Below are positions 1 through 6,993 of a stretch of 10,278 nucleotides of DNA, in pieces (within the stretch, counting starts at the first letter, position 1; each line of letters begins with the position of its first letter). The DNA is taken from the NCBI GenBank assembly GCA_964599835.1, contig CAZRHF010000081.1, forward strand, positions 1 through 10,278, read 5' to 3'. The stretch is from SFWF01 sp964599835 (GTDB taxonomy: Bacteria > Bacillota > Clostridia > Oscillospirales > Acutalibacteraceae). The notes beneath the pieces were generated by a model that saw only the letters and a list, made by a program, of their open reading frames with translations, was not told the DNA's origin and searched no databases. Both the position numbers and the translations under genes were made by a program.

Positions 1-227
1 ACCTGAACTACATCGGCGCCGGTTGCGGCAGCGATCTCGTCGGCGGCCTGTCTGGAGGTTACCGGCGAAGTCTCAAGGACACGAAGCTTTATAAGCTCTC
101 TCGCTTCCAACGCCTCGGATACCTGCTTAATAAGCTGTTCACCTATACCGCTTTTTCCAACCTGAAATATCGTATCCATAGTATTGGCAAGACCTCTGAG
201 TTGAGCTCTCTGTCTTGAATTTAACAT
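1..227 (-). CDS. yhbY: YhbY-family (CRM domain) RNA-binding protein, 3' end cut off by window
   Basis: This encodes the first 75 residues of a small CRS1/YhbY (CRM) domain protein, a family that binds pre-50S ribosomal particles and helps ribosome assembly in the cytoplasm. The N-terminus begins MLNSRQRAQLRGLAN, the usual basic first helix. It is followed by FQVGKSGIGEQLIKQV, which carries the family's GxxG-type RNA-binding loop (GKSG, about residues 24-27), and then EALEARELIKLRVL. Family members are about 95-100 residues, so roughly 20 C-terminal residues lie outside the window. The ATG at 225-227 is preceded by GAGAGG (234-239) at a 6-nt spacing, which fixes the start. It lies 10 nt after the rdgB stop, and its Shine-Dalgarno overlaps that stop codon, so translation is probably coupled. 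The family call is firm; the exact RNA target is inferred from homologues. Confidence 0.9.
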   Translation of the reverse strand, partial: MLNSRQRAQLRGLANTMDTIFQVGKSGIGEQLIKQVSEALEARELIKLRVLETSPVTSRQAADEIAAATGADVVQ

Positions 228-237
228 AAACTACCTC

Positions 238-825
238 TCATAAATATTTTTTGATTTTTATTGAGAAATCTTCCAAAGCAACACCACGGTGACTGACCGA
301 GTCCTTTTGCGCGTCGGAGATTTCTCCAAAGCATCCAACCTTTGAAACGAATAAGGGATCGTATCCAAAGCCATTTGGACCCTTCGGAGCGTCGGCAATA
401 TAGCCTTCGCATTTTCCGTTTGCAACGATCTTTTTTCCGTCAGGGAAAACGCAGACTATACAGCACATAAAATATGCCGTACGCTTATCTTTTGGGACGT
501 TTTTAAGAAGCGATAAAAGCTTTTCGTTATTTTTATCGTTGTCAACGGGCTCACCTGCAAAACGCGCAGAATAGATTCCCGGAGCACCGTCTAAGTAGTC
601 AACGCAAAGACCCGAATCATCTGCGATCGACGGCAGACCTGTCTCCCGAACAGCACTTTCGGCCTTAAGAAATGCGTTTTCTTCAAAAGTCGTTCCTGTT
701 TCTGCCACCTCGGTGAGCGGCGCATCCAGCTCATCTTCCGAAACAAGTTCGATACCGAGCGGAGAAAGAATTCTTTTAAATTCGTTGATCTTATGTTTGT
801 TTTTTGAGGCAAGAAAAAGCTTCAT
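238..825 (-). CDS. rdgB: RdgB/HAM1-family non-canonical purine NTP pyrophosphatase (ITP/XTP/dITP)
   Basis: The product hydrolyses inosine and xanthosine triphosphates, and their deoxy forms, to monophosphate and pyrophosphate, keeping deaminated purines out of DNA and RNA. It is 195 residues, normal for the family. The visible family motifs are the N-terminal ASKNKHKINEF (residues 6-16, nucleotide binding), ADDSGL (68-73, with the metal and catalytic acidic residues), GFGYDP (152-157) and SHRG (178-181) for base recognition. The open frame extends 28 codons upstream into ftsY. I chose the ATG at 823-825 because the family motif starts a few residues later and GAGGAG (831-836) lies 5 nt before it. 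That Shine-Dalgarno shares a base with the ftsY TAG stop, implying translational coupling. Nothing is broken or missing. The reaction is established for the family; substrate preference here is inferred. Confidence 0.95.
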   Translation of the reverse strand: MKLFLASKNKHKINEFKRILSPLGIELVSEDELDAPLTEVAETGTTFEENAFLKAESAVRETGLPSIADDSGLCVDYLDGAPGIYSARFAGEPVDNDKNNEKLLSLLKNVPKDKRTAYFMCCIVCVFPDGKKIVANGKCEGYIADAPKGPNGFGYDPLFVSKVGCFGEISDAQKDSVSHRGVALEDFSIKIKKYL

Positions 826-830
826 AGGTT

Positions 831-836
831 CTCCTC
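831..836 (-). promoter_or_regulatory. Ribosome-binding site of rdgB, overlapping the ftsY stop
   Basis: GAGGAG on the minus strand ends 5 nt before the ATG at 823-825. Its first G is the last base of the ftsY TAG stop. It decides the start: the frame is open for 28 further codons upstream, but family similarity begins here. Confidence 0.8.
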
Positions 837-1744
837 TACTCTTCAAAAAGTGCGTCGACAAACATTTTGTTGTCGAATGGCTGAAGATCGTCGATCTGCT
901 CACCGACACCGATAAATTTTACAGGTATATTTAGATCGTGATTGATTGAAATCACAACTCCGCCTTTTGCAGTACCGTCAAGCTTGGTGAGAACGATTCC
1001 CGAGATATTGGTAACCGATGCAAATTCTTTTGCCTGATTAACTGCATTTTGTCCTGTTGCGGCGTCAAGAACAATAAGTGCCTCAACGCTGGCATCGGGA
1101 AGCTCTCGCCCGATAACACGGTACATTTTAGCAAGCTCTTCCATTAGATTCTTCTTATTATGAAGGCGACCTGCAGTATCGCAAATGAGTACATCTGCTC
1201 CCTTTGATTTTGCTGATGCAATAGCGTCGTAAATTACAGAAGCGGGATCGGTTCCCGGAACGTTTTTAACGAGGGCAACCCCTGCTCTGTCTGCCCAAAG
1301 GGCAAGCTGATCGATAGCGGCGGCTCTGAAGGTGTCGGCTGCGGCAAGCATAACGCTTTTACCCTGAGACTTAAGCTGAGCCGATAGCTTACCTATGGTT
1401 GTAGTTTTACCTACACCGTTGACACCGATAACCATTATTACCGAAGGTTTCGTATCGAGATGCAGCGCTGTGTCGCCTTCTGTCATCTCGTAAAGGATCT
1501 CCTTCAAAAGACGCTTAACTTCGGTAGGTTCGCTTACGCGGTTTTCTTTAATTCGCTCTCTAAGCTTATCACAAATATCAGATGCGGTGTTTACGCCGAT
1601 ATCCGACATAATGAGTATCTCTTCAAGTTCCTCTATAAGGTCCTCATCAATTTTTGTGAAAGAGCTTATAACCGAATTTACAGAATTTACAAGCGCATTT
1701 CTGGTCTTATTAAGGCCGTTTTTAATTTTTTCAAAAAAGCCCAT
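836..1744 (-). CDS. ftsY: Signal recognition particle receptor FtsY
   Basis: FtsY is the membrane-associated SRP GTPase that docks the Ffh-ribosome complex at the translocon, delivering nascent membrane proteins. The 302-residue protein is essentially a bare NG domain. It has a short amphipathic N-terminus (MGFFEKIKNGLNKT), a helical N domain to about residue 95, then the G domain. Motifs are G1 GVNGVGKT (107-114), DTFRAAA (137-143), DTAGR (189-193) followed by the FtsY-typical LHNKKNLMEEL, G4 TKLDGTAKGG (253-262) and GVGEQIDDLQPF (279-290). There is no long acidic A domain as in E. coli, which is normal for Firmicutes, so membrane contact probably uses the N-terminal helix. LHNKKNLMEEL, and the lack of an M domain, separate it from Ffh. 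The ATG lies 3 nt after the smc stop. AGGAGA (1751-1756) sits inside the last smc codons. Confidence 0.97.
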   Translation of the reverse strand: MGFFEKIKNGLNKTRNALVNSVNSVISSFTKIDEDLIEELEEILIMSDIGVNTASDICDKLRERIKENRVSEPTEVKRLLKEILYEMTEGDTALHLDTKPSVIMVIGVNGVGKTTTIGKLSAQLKSQGKSVMLAAADTFRAAAIDQLALWADRAGVALVKNVPGTDPASVIYDAIASAKSKGADVLICDTAGRLHNKKNLMEELAKMYRVIGRELPDASVEALIVLDAATGQNAVNQAKEFASVTNISGIVLTKLDGTAKGGVVISINHDLNIPVKFIGVGEQIDDLQPFDNKMFVDALFEE

Positions 1745-1747
1745 TTA

Positions 1748-4700
1748 TTATCTCCTGTTTTCTAAGTTTAATTGCTTTTCAAGCTCGGCAACGTTAAGCT
1801 CAAGCAGTTTTGAAATTCCCTTTTCCTGCATAGTAACACCGTACAACATATCTGCGGCCTCCATGGTACCGCGTCTGTGGGTAATACAAATAAACTGGGT
1901 AGAGAATTCCGACCTGCTCATATAGTCGGCAAATCTGTCAACGTTAATGTCGTCAAGAGCAGTATCGACCTCATCAAGGAAGCAGAAAGGCGGCGCATTG
2001 ACACGCATTATTGCAAAGTAGATCGCGAGGGCAATAAATGCTTTTTCTCCGCCCGAAAGACCGTCGAGGCTGGGGACGTTTTTGCCGGGTAACTTTGCAA
2101 CTATGTCTATTCCACTTTCGAGAACGTTATTGGGATCTGTAAGAACAAGCTTAGCAGTACCTCCTCCGAACAGATCGGTAAAGGTCTTGGAGAAGTTTTC
2201 ACCTATCTTATTAAATCCAATAACGAAAAGTTCCTTCATCTGCTCGGTAAGCTGACCTATAAGCTTATGGAGCTCGTCCCTTGCATTTTCAACGTCGGAC
2301 ACCTGTTCCTTTAAGAAAGTATAACGTTCGTTGACCTCTTTGTACTCTTCAATGGCAGAAACATTAACGTTTCCGAGAGAACGAATCTTCGATTTAACCT
2401 CAGCAAGAGATTTTTTAGCCTCTGCAGGATTCTCAACCCTGATTCCGGTAGCTTCGGCTTCAGTCTTTGTAAGCTGATATTCATCGAAGAGCTGGCGGAT
2501 AACGTCGTCACATTCCTTGACCATATTTTCTCTACGCTCGGACAATCGGGCAAGCTCACCGCTGATCTTTTCACGTTCGAGAGTGAGTTCCTTCTCGCCG
2601 GTTCTGAGCTCGGTCGCGGATTTGTCTATTTCATCGCGCCTTGCAGAGAACGATGCGATCTCTTCTTCAAACTGAGCGCAAGCGGTGCGCAACGAGGTAA
2701 TATCGTTATTGAGCTCAGTGATTTTTGCTCTGATATCCTCATCTTTGACGCCATAAGAAGCAATTTCCTGCTCAATGGCGGCAATTCTTTCAAGTTTATT
2801 CTGATCACTCAGTTCAAGTGCGGCAGCAGAAGCCTGAAGACTTTCAATATCCTTCTTAGTCTCAATTATCTTAAGCTTGACATCGGTTATAGAAGCGGTG
2901 ATCTCTTCCCTCTCGGCAGAGAGGCTTTCGCGGCCACCTGTAAGCTCTGAAATTATTGCTTCAATAGAAAGCTTTTTGTCTTCGAGCTCTGCTATTACTT
3001 TCTTAGCGGATTCGATGTTATTTTCTAAAAGAGCAACCTTATCCGATGAGCCTGAAAGCTCGCTCTTATATTCACAAAGCTGTTTTTCGGTTGATTCCTT
3101 AAGCTCACCCACCCTTTTAAGCTCTCCGAAGGCTCTAATCTTGTCTTCATTGAGTGTCTTAAGGACGTCCTGAACACTGCTGATCTCTGCCTCGCATTTA
3201 GAGACCTCGCTAAGAAGTGCCTCAAAGGCATCGGCTCTTTCCTTTTCTTCCTCGGTAAGCTTATCAATTTCGCGTTTAAGCTTGTCGATCTCGGCGCCTC
3301 TTGAGAGCAGACCTGCATTTTTAACGGTCGAGCCACCGGTAATAGATCCGCCTGCATTAATAACCTGTCCGTCGAGAGAAACGACCTTGAAGCGGTTTTT
3401 AAACCTTTTAGCAATAGAAATAGCGCAATCGATGTCCTCAACGACTACCGTTCCGCCAAGGAGATATTTAACTATTTCTTCAAACTTTGCATCACAGGAT
3501 ACAAGCTCGTTTGCAATACCCACGTAGCCGTATTCATCCTCAAATCCGTTTTCCTTGAACTCGCGTGATTTAATTGAGGAAACAGGAAGAAAGGTAGCAC
3601 GTCCCGAAGAAGAACGTTTAAGCAACTCAATAGCCAGCTTTGCGGTGTTTTCGTTATCAACAACAACATTCTGTGCCGCATTACCGAGAGCGGTCTCAAT
3701 AGCAAGAGAATACTTTGTATCAACATTTAAGAGCCTTAAAACAGGTCCGTAAACACCGCGAAGATGCCCTCTGGCACTCTCCTGCATAACAGTTTTAACC
3801 GAATGATTAAAGCCTTCCATATTCTTTTCAAGATCGACAAGAATATCGACCTTATGCTTTTTGGCCTCAATGTCCAATCGTATTTTTTCAAGACCGGTCT
3901 TTGTCTCATCGCACTTTTCCTTTTTAGAGTTAAAGCGCATTAAATAACCCTTTAAGGCGTTTTCCTGTGAGGTAATATCCTCTTCGATCTTGTCAATAAG
4001 CTCGTTTACAGCCTTAAATTCGTCACACAGAGAATTAAGAACCGCCTGTTGATCGCTTACGAGCTGATTCAGTGAATCCTTACGGGCCCCAAGCTCTTCA
4101 ATCGACGTTTCGGACGATACGAGCTCTATCCTTGCGTCGGCAATTTTCCCTCCGATAAGATTAAGCTCTGATATATCAGATTCTATCTTTCTCGAAATGC
4201 TGTCGCTGTTTAAAAGCAGCTCGGACAGCTTTCTTTCGGTATCGGCAAGAAGATGCTCAAGACTCTCGACCTCGAGACTCTTGGCCTCTGCCAGAGCTCT
4301 TTTTTCTTCGATCTCTTTGAGTCCTGACTGTGAAGAAGAGTTGATCTCTTCGATTTCGTTACGGAGTCTGTTGACCGACTCTTCGTTATGAAGGATGTCA
4401 TTATTAAGAACCGAAATATCACCGAGGATTTTTGCGACGTTCTCATTATAAGAAGAAATTCTGTTTCTTCTGTCGTCGATCTCGGCAGAAAAGCGCGCAA
4501 AATCGGCAGAGTTCTTTTCGGATAATTCATCAAAACCGATAAGCTTTTCTTCGATCTCCTTATAATGAGACTGGGCAATGGCAATCTTGTCGTCCTGTAC
4601 GTTAAGATTGTTTTTAGAATTTTCAAGAATGTTTAACCAAAGACCGATCTCAAGATCTTTTTTGGTGGCTGAAAGCTCTAAAAACCTTTCAGCTTTTCGG

Positions 4701-5326
4701 CTTTGTTCGCTCAAAGGTCCGATTCTCGATTCGAGTTCTTTAAGTATATCCAAAAGACGAACAAGGTTGTCCTCTGCAGCAACAAGCTTTCTTTCGGCGT
4801 CGGTCTTTCTGTATCTGTAGCGTGATATTCCCGAAGCTTCTTCAAAAATGTCGCGTCTTTCCTGTGACTTGGAGCTGATGATACTGTCGATTTTTCCCTG
4901 ACCTATCATCGAATATCCGTCACGTCCGAGACCTGTATCCATAAATAATTCGTGAACGTCTTTAAGTCTTACGACGTTACCGTTAATAAGGTATTCGCTA
5001 TCGTGAGAACGGTAGTATCTGCGTGTAACAGAAACGAAATCGTTATCGAAATTCAGCTCGCGGTCGGCATTGTCTATATTAAGGGTAACCTCACAAAATC
5101 CATGAGGCTTTCTTTCGGCAGTACCTCCGAAGATCACGTCCTCCATAGACTGTCCGCGAAGACTTTTTGTTGATTGCTCACCAAGCACCCATCTCACTGC
5201 ATCAGAAATATTACTTTTTCCGCTGCCGTTAGGTCCGACAACAGCAGTAACTCCCCTACCGAACTTTAATACAGTTTTGTCAGCAAAGGATTTGAATCCC
5301 TGAATCTGTATGGATGTAAGTAGCAT
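1748..5326 (-). CDS. smc: Chromosome segregation/condensation ATPase SMC
   Basis: SMC is the ATPase core of the bacterial SMC-ScpAB condensin, which extrudes DNA loops and aligns chromosome arms. The protein has 1192 residues, close to the usual 1,170-1,200. The N-terminal head has Walker A GPNGSGKS (31-38), the segment KSLRGQSMEDVIFGGT, and a Q-loop in SMIGQGKID (Q143). A long Glu/Lys-rich coiled coil runs from about 170 to 510. The hinge (about 520-665) begins HLRGVYGPVLRLL and ends near GGSITGGS. A second coiled coil runs to about 1030. The C-terminal head carries the signature LSGGEKAF (1090-1097), Walker B FCFLDE (1114-1119) and the H-loop in ITHRRGTMEAAD. All ATPase elements are present, so it should be active. 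The start has GAGGAAG upstream (5336-5342), inside the end of the radical SAM gene. The kleisin partners scpA and scpB are not in this window. Confidence 0.98.
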   Translation of the reverse strand: MLLTSIQIQGFKSFADKTVLKFGRGVTAVVGPNGSGKSNISDAVRWVLGEQSTKSLRGQSMEDVIFGGTAERKPHGFCEVTLNIDNADRELNFDNDFVSVTRRYYRSHDSEYLINGNVVRLKDVHELFMDTGLGRDGYSMIGQGKIDSIISSKSQERRDIFEEASGISRYRYRKTDAERKLVAAEDNLVRLLDILKELESRIGPLSEQSRKAERFLELSATKKDLEIGLWLNILENSKNNLNVQDDKIAIAQSHYKEIEEKLIGFDELSEKNSADFARFSAEIDDRRNRISSYNENVAKILGDISVLNNDILHNEESVNRLRNEIEEINSSSQSGLKEIEEKRALAEAKSLEVESLEHLLADTERKLSELLLNSDSISRKIESDISELNLIGGKIADARIELVSSETSIEELGARKDSLNQLVSDQQAVLNSLCDEFKAVNELIDKIEEDITSQENALKGYLMRFNSKKEKCDETKTGLEKIRLDIEAKKHKVDILVDLEKNMEGFNHSVKTVMQESARGHLRGVYGPVLRLLNVDTKYSLAIETALGNAAQNVVVDNENTAKLAIELLKRSSSGRATFLPVSSIKSREFKENGFEDEYGYVGIANELVSCDAKFEEIVKYLLGGTVVVEDIDCAISIAKRFKNRFKVVSLDGQVINAGGSITGGSTVKNAGLLSRGAEIDKLKREIDKLTEEEKERADAFEALLSEVSKCEAEISSVQDVLKTLNEDKIRAFGELKRVGELKESTEKQLCEYKSELSGSSDKVALLENNIESAKKVIAELEDKKLSIEAIISELTGGRESLSAEREEITASITDVKLKIIETKKDIESLQASAAALELSDQNKLERIAAIEQEIASYGVKDEDIRAKITELNNDITSLRTACAQFEEEIASFSARRDEIDKSATELRTGEKELTLEREKISGELARLSERRENMVKECDDVIRQLFDEYQLTKTEAEATGIRVENPAEAKKSLAEVKSKIRSLGNVNVSAIEEYKEVNERYTFLKEQVSDVENARDELHKLIGQLTEQMKELFVIGFNKIGENFSKTFTDLFGGGTAKLVLTDPNNVLESGIDIVAKLPGKNVPSLDGLSGGEKAFIALAIYFAIMRVNAPPFCFLDEVDTALDDINVDRFADYMSRSEFSTQFICITHRRGTMEAADMLYGVTMQEKGISKLLELNVAELEKQLNLENRR
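1751..1756 (-). promoter_or_regulatory. Ribosome-binding site of ftsY inside the smc 3' end
   Basis: AGGAGA on the minus strand lies within the final arginine codons of smc. It is followed by TAATAA (the smc stop plus three bases) and then the ftsY ATG, a 6-nt spacing. It indicates coupled smc-ftsY translation. Confidence 0.75.
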
Positions 5327-5327
5327 A

Positions 5328-6314
5328 TTATTTCACTTCCTCTATAAAAACGGTATTCTTTGCTATCGTTTTATCCTGTACGATATTAAGCGCAATATTG
5401 CGATTAATAAAATACTCTAAATTGCTTCTTTTTTGTCCTACAAGCTTAGATATGTCGGCAGGATTGACCTTTACGACATAGTCGATACCATCGGACACTT
5501 TGCCGTCTAATATATTACGAAACCTTAAGGAATCACAAAGCTCTCTGAAAGCGGGATGCCACGGACCTGCAACGTAAGAATCCTGATCGATAGTGTGAAG
5601 TCCGAGTCGTATGACCTTTATTTCTGCTTCATCAAAAATACCGCAAATCTCGGTACAAAGGGACACGGCGGTTTCTAAGTCAGAAGGTTCATAGTCACCG
5701 CTTAAGTAAAGTTCTTCAAGTCTTGTATTTTTAAGGGTAACGGCCGGATAGATCCGTACGGTATCGGGCCGTAGTCCTGCCAACTCATTTGCGGTAAAAA
5801 TATCTGCTTCTCTACTGCTTCCGTAAAGTCCTGTCATCATCTGAAGACCAAGCTCAAACCCATAGCTTTTAATGAGCGCGGAAGCATCCCTCACCTGTTT
5901 CGCCGTATGACCTCGTTCGTTGCGCGCAAGAACCTCGTCATCCATACTTTGAGCGCCAAGCTCTATGGCCGTAACGTGCTCTGACTTAAGAATATCAAGT
6001 ATCTCTCCATCAATACAGTCCGGCCGCGTCGAGACTCGAATTCCTTTAAAGCCGTATTTCTTAACGCATTCGGAGGCAGCGCTTAAAAGCTCAAGCATAT
6101 ACTTGCGGTCGATTGCAGTAAAACTTCCTCCAAAAAAGGCAATCTCACAGTTTTGAGGAGCCTGTCCGCTGCTGAGAGCCGTTTCAACGGCGGATACAAC
6201 ATCGGATTTTGAAGGCTGGACGGAGCATCCTGTAATATGCTTTTGATTACAAAAAGCACACATATGGGGACAGCCCAGATGAGGTACGAAGATCGCTATA
6301 TTAGCGTGCTTCAT
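5328..6314 (-). CDS. Elp3-like radical SAM protein without acetyltransferase domain, function unknown
   Basis: This 328-residue radical SAM enzyme should bind a [4Fe-4S] cluster through C15, C19 and C22 (CPHMCAFC, the canonical CX3CX2C) and cleave S-adenosylmethionine. Other radical SAM features are FFGGSFTAID (60-69), STRPDCI (95-101), ELGAQSMDDEVL (118-129), RGHT (134-137), QMMTGLYG (158-165) and RIYPAVTLKNT (187-197). These resemble the Elp3 catalytic core. Yeast Elp3 has CX9CX2C instead, and the C-terminal GNAT acetyltransferase domain of full Elp3 (about 500-550 residues) is absent. The tail after AGPWHPAFRELCDS (249-262) contains ISKLVGQKRSNLEYFI, loosely like a nucleic-acid-binding KH loop. 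The start overlaps the rnc stop by 4 nt (ATGA), and the stop is 1 nt before smc, so it is tightly coupled to both. Annotations as coproporphyrinogen oxidase or histone acetyltransferase would be misleading. A role in tRNA or rRNA modification is plausible but only inferred. Confidence 0.85.
   Translation of the reverse strand: MKHANIAIFVPHLGCPHMCAFCNQKHITGCSVQPSKSDVVSAVETALSSGQAPQNCEIAFFGGSFTAIDRKYMLELLSAASECVKKYGFKGIRVSTRPDCIDGEILDILKSEHVTAIELGAQSMDDEVLARNERGHTAKQVRDASALIKSYGFELGLQMMTGLYGSSREADIFTANELAGLRPDTVRIYPAVTLKNTRLEELYLSGDYEPSDLETAVSLCTEICGIFDEAEIKVIRLGLHTIDQDSYVAGPWHPAFRELCDSLRFRNILDGKVSDGIDYVVKVNPADISKLVGQKRSNLEYFINRNIALNIVQDKTIAKNTVFIEEVK
5336..5342 (-). promoter_or_regulatory. Ribosome-binding site of smc inside the radical SAM gene
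   Basis: GAGGAAG on the minus strand is embedded in the last Glu-Glu-Val codons of the radical SAM gene. It sits 9 nt before the smc ATG. It supports the 1-nt gap arrangement and the ATG at 5324-5326. Confidence 0.65.
6311..6314 (-). promoter_or_regulatory. ATGA stop/start overlap coupling rnc to the radical SAM gene
   Basis: The radical SAM ATG and the rnc TGA share two bases (ATGA). The upstream sequence GGGAATAGAAGA is only a weak Shine-Dalgarno. Re-initiation by ribosomes terminating on rnc is the likely mechanism. Confidence 0.65.
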
Positions 6315-6991
6315 TCTTCTATTCCCATAAGCAATAACGCCTGCTTTGCGGCATCCTGCTCAGCTTGTTTTTTACTGCGTCCGTTTCCTGTTCCGATTAC
6401 GTTGGAATTAAGGTGAACCTCAACGGTGAAACGCTTATCGTGATCAGGTCCGGATTCGTCCGTAAGCACGTAGGTAAGTCGCTCTTCAGGATTTCTTTGA
6501 ACAACCTCCTGCAGAGCAGTCTTATAATCTTTAAAGAGATCAAATTCCCGCTCGCTGAGCTCGGGGATTATAAAGCGCAAAACGTGCATTCTTGCAGGTT
6601 CCATACCGCCGTCAAGAAAGATGGCGGCAAGCACTGCTTCAAACGCATCGGCGAGTATTGAAGAACGCTCGTATCCTTTATTCTGTGCTTCTCCCTTACC
6701 TAAAAACAGATACTCTCCGAGGTGAAGCTTTCTTGCAAAAACGCTGAGAGTTTTTTCACAAACAAGAGACGCTCTGAGCTTGGTAAGCTCACCTTCAGGA
6801 AGATTCGTGTAGGTTGAATACAAATATTCGGATACGATAATCGAAAGAACCGAATCACCCAAGAATTCGAGACGCTCGTTAGAACCATAATAGGCGTGGG
6901 TCTCGTTTGCATAGGAAGAATGTGTCAGAGCGTTTTTAAGCAGTTCAATATCGCCGAACTGATATCCTAAAATAGCCTGAAATTTATTCAT
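6311..6991 (-). CDS. rnc: Ribonuclease III
   Basis: RNase III is a homodimeric, Mg2+-dependent endonuclease that cuts double-stranded RNA, processing pre-rRNA and some mRNAs. The 226-residue protein has the normal two-domain layout. The catalytic domain spans about 1-150, with the signature NERLEFLGDSVL (38-49) and the second acidic site in LADAFEAV (113-120). The expected metal and catalytic residues are E39, E42, D46, D115 and E118, each shifted one position from the E. coli enzyme. The dsRNA-binding domain spans about 154-222, starting DYKTALQEVVQ and ending in GRSKKQAEQDAAKQALL with the conserved KK and AA. The ATG is 2 nt after plsX, with AAGGAAG (7002-7008) upstream. The stop overlaps the next start as ATGA. 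The order rnc then smc then ftsY is classic for Firmicutes. Confidence 0.98.
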   Translation of the reverse strand: MNKFQAILGYQFGDIELLKNALTHSSYANETHAYYGSNERLEFLGDSVLSIIVSEYLYSTYTNLPEGELTKLRASLVCEKTLSVFARKLHLGEYLFLGKGEAQNKGYERSSILADAFEAVLAAIFLDGGMEPARMHVLRFIIPELSEREFDLFKDYKTALQEVVQRNPEERLTYVLTDESGPDHDKRFTVEVHLNSNVIGTGNGRSKKQAEQDAAKQALLLMGIEE

Positions 6992-6993
6992 AA

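Noticed and set aside
826..909. 28-codon upstream extension of rdgB from an ATG at 909
   Set aside because: The extension lies inside ftsY coding sequence and has no family similarity. The downstream ATG at 823-825 has a strong GAGGAG site.
2910..2923. Short inverted repeat CTCTCGGCAGAGAG
   Set aside because: It has a 5-bp stem and sits in the middle of smc with no U-tract. This is expected by chance in a gene rich in similar codons.
3025..3441. 138-codon same-strand alternative frame inside smc (and a similar one at 4210-4626)
   Set aside because: Both lie inside the SMC coding region in another frame. The skewed composition comes from the Glu/Lys-rich coding sequence, and there is no start context.
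4285..4306. CTCTGCCAGAG followed by a T run, terminator-like on the plus strand
   Set aside because: The inverted repeat leaves a 1-nt loop, or a 3-bp stem if the loop is relaxed. It is antisense inside smc, where no plus-strand gene ends.
1748..5326. Possibility that the long coiled-coil gene is a Rad50/SbcC or a defence-system SMC-like ATPase
   Set aside because: Its length, SMC hinge, LSGGEKAF signature, the ITHRRGTMEAA H-loop and the rnc-smc-ftsY context all fit the housekeeping SMC. There is no zinc-hook CxxC at the hinge.
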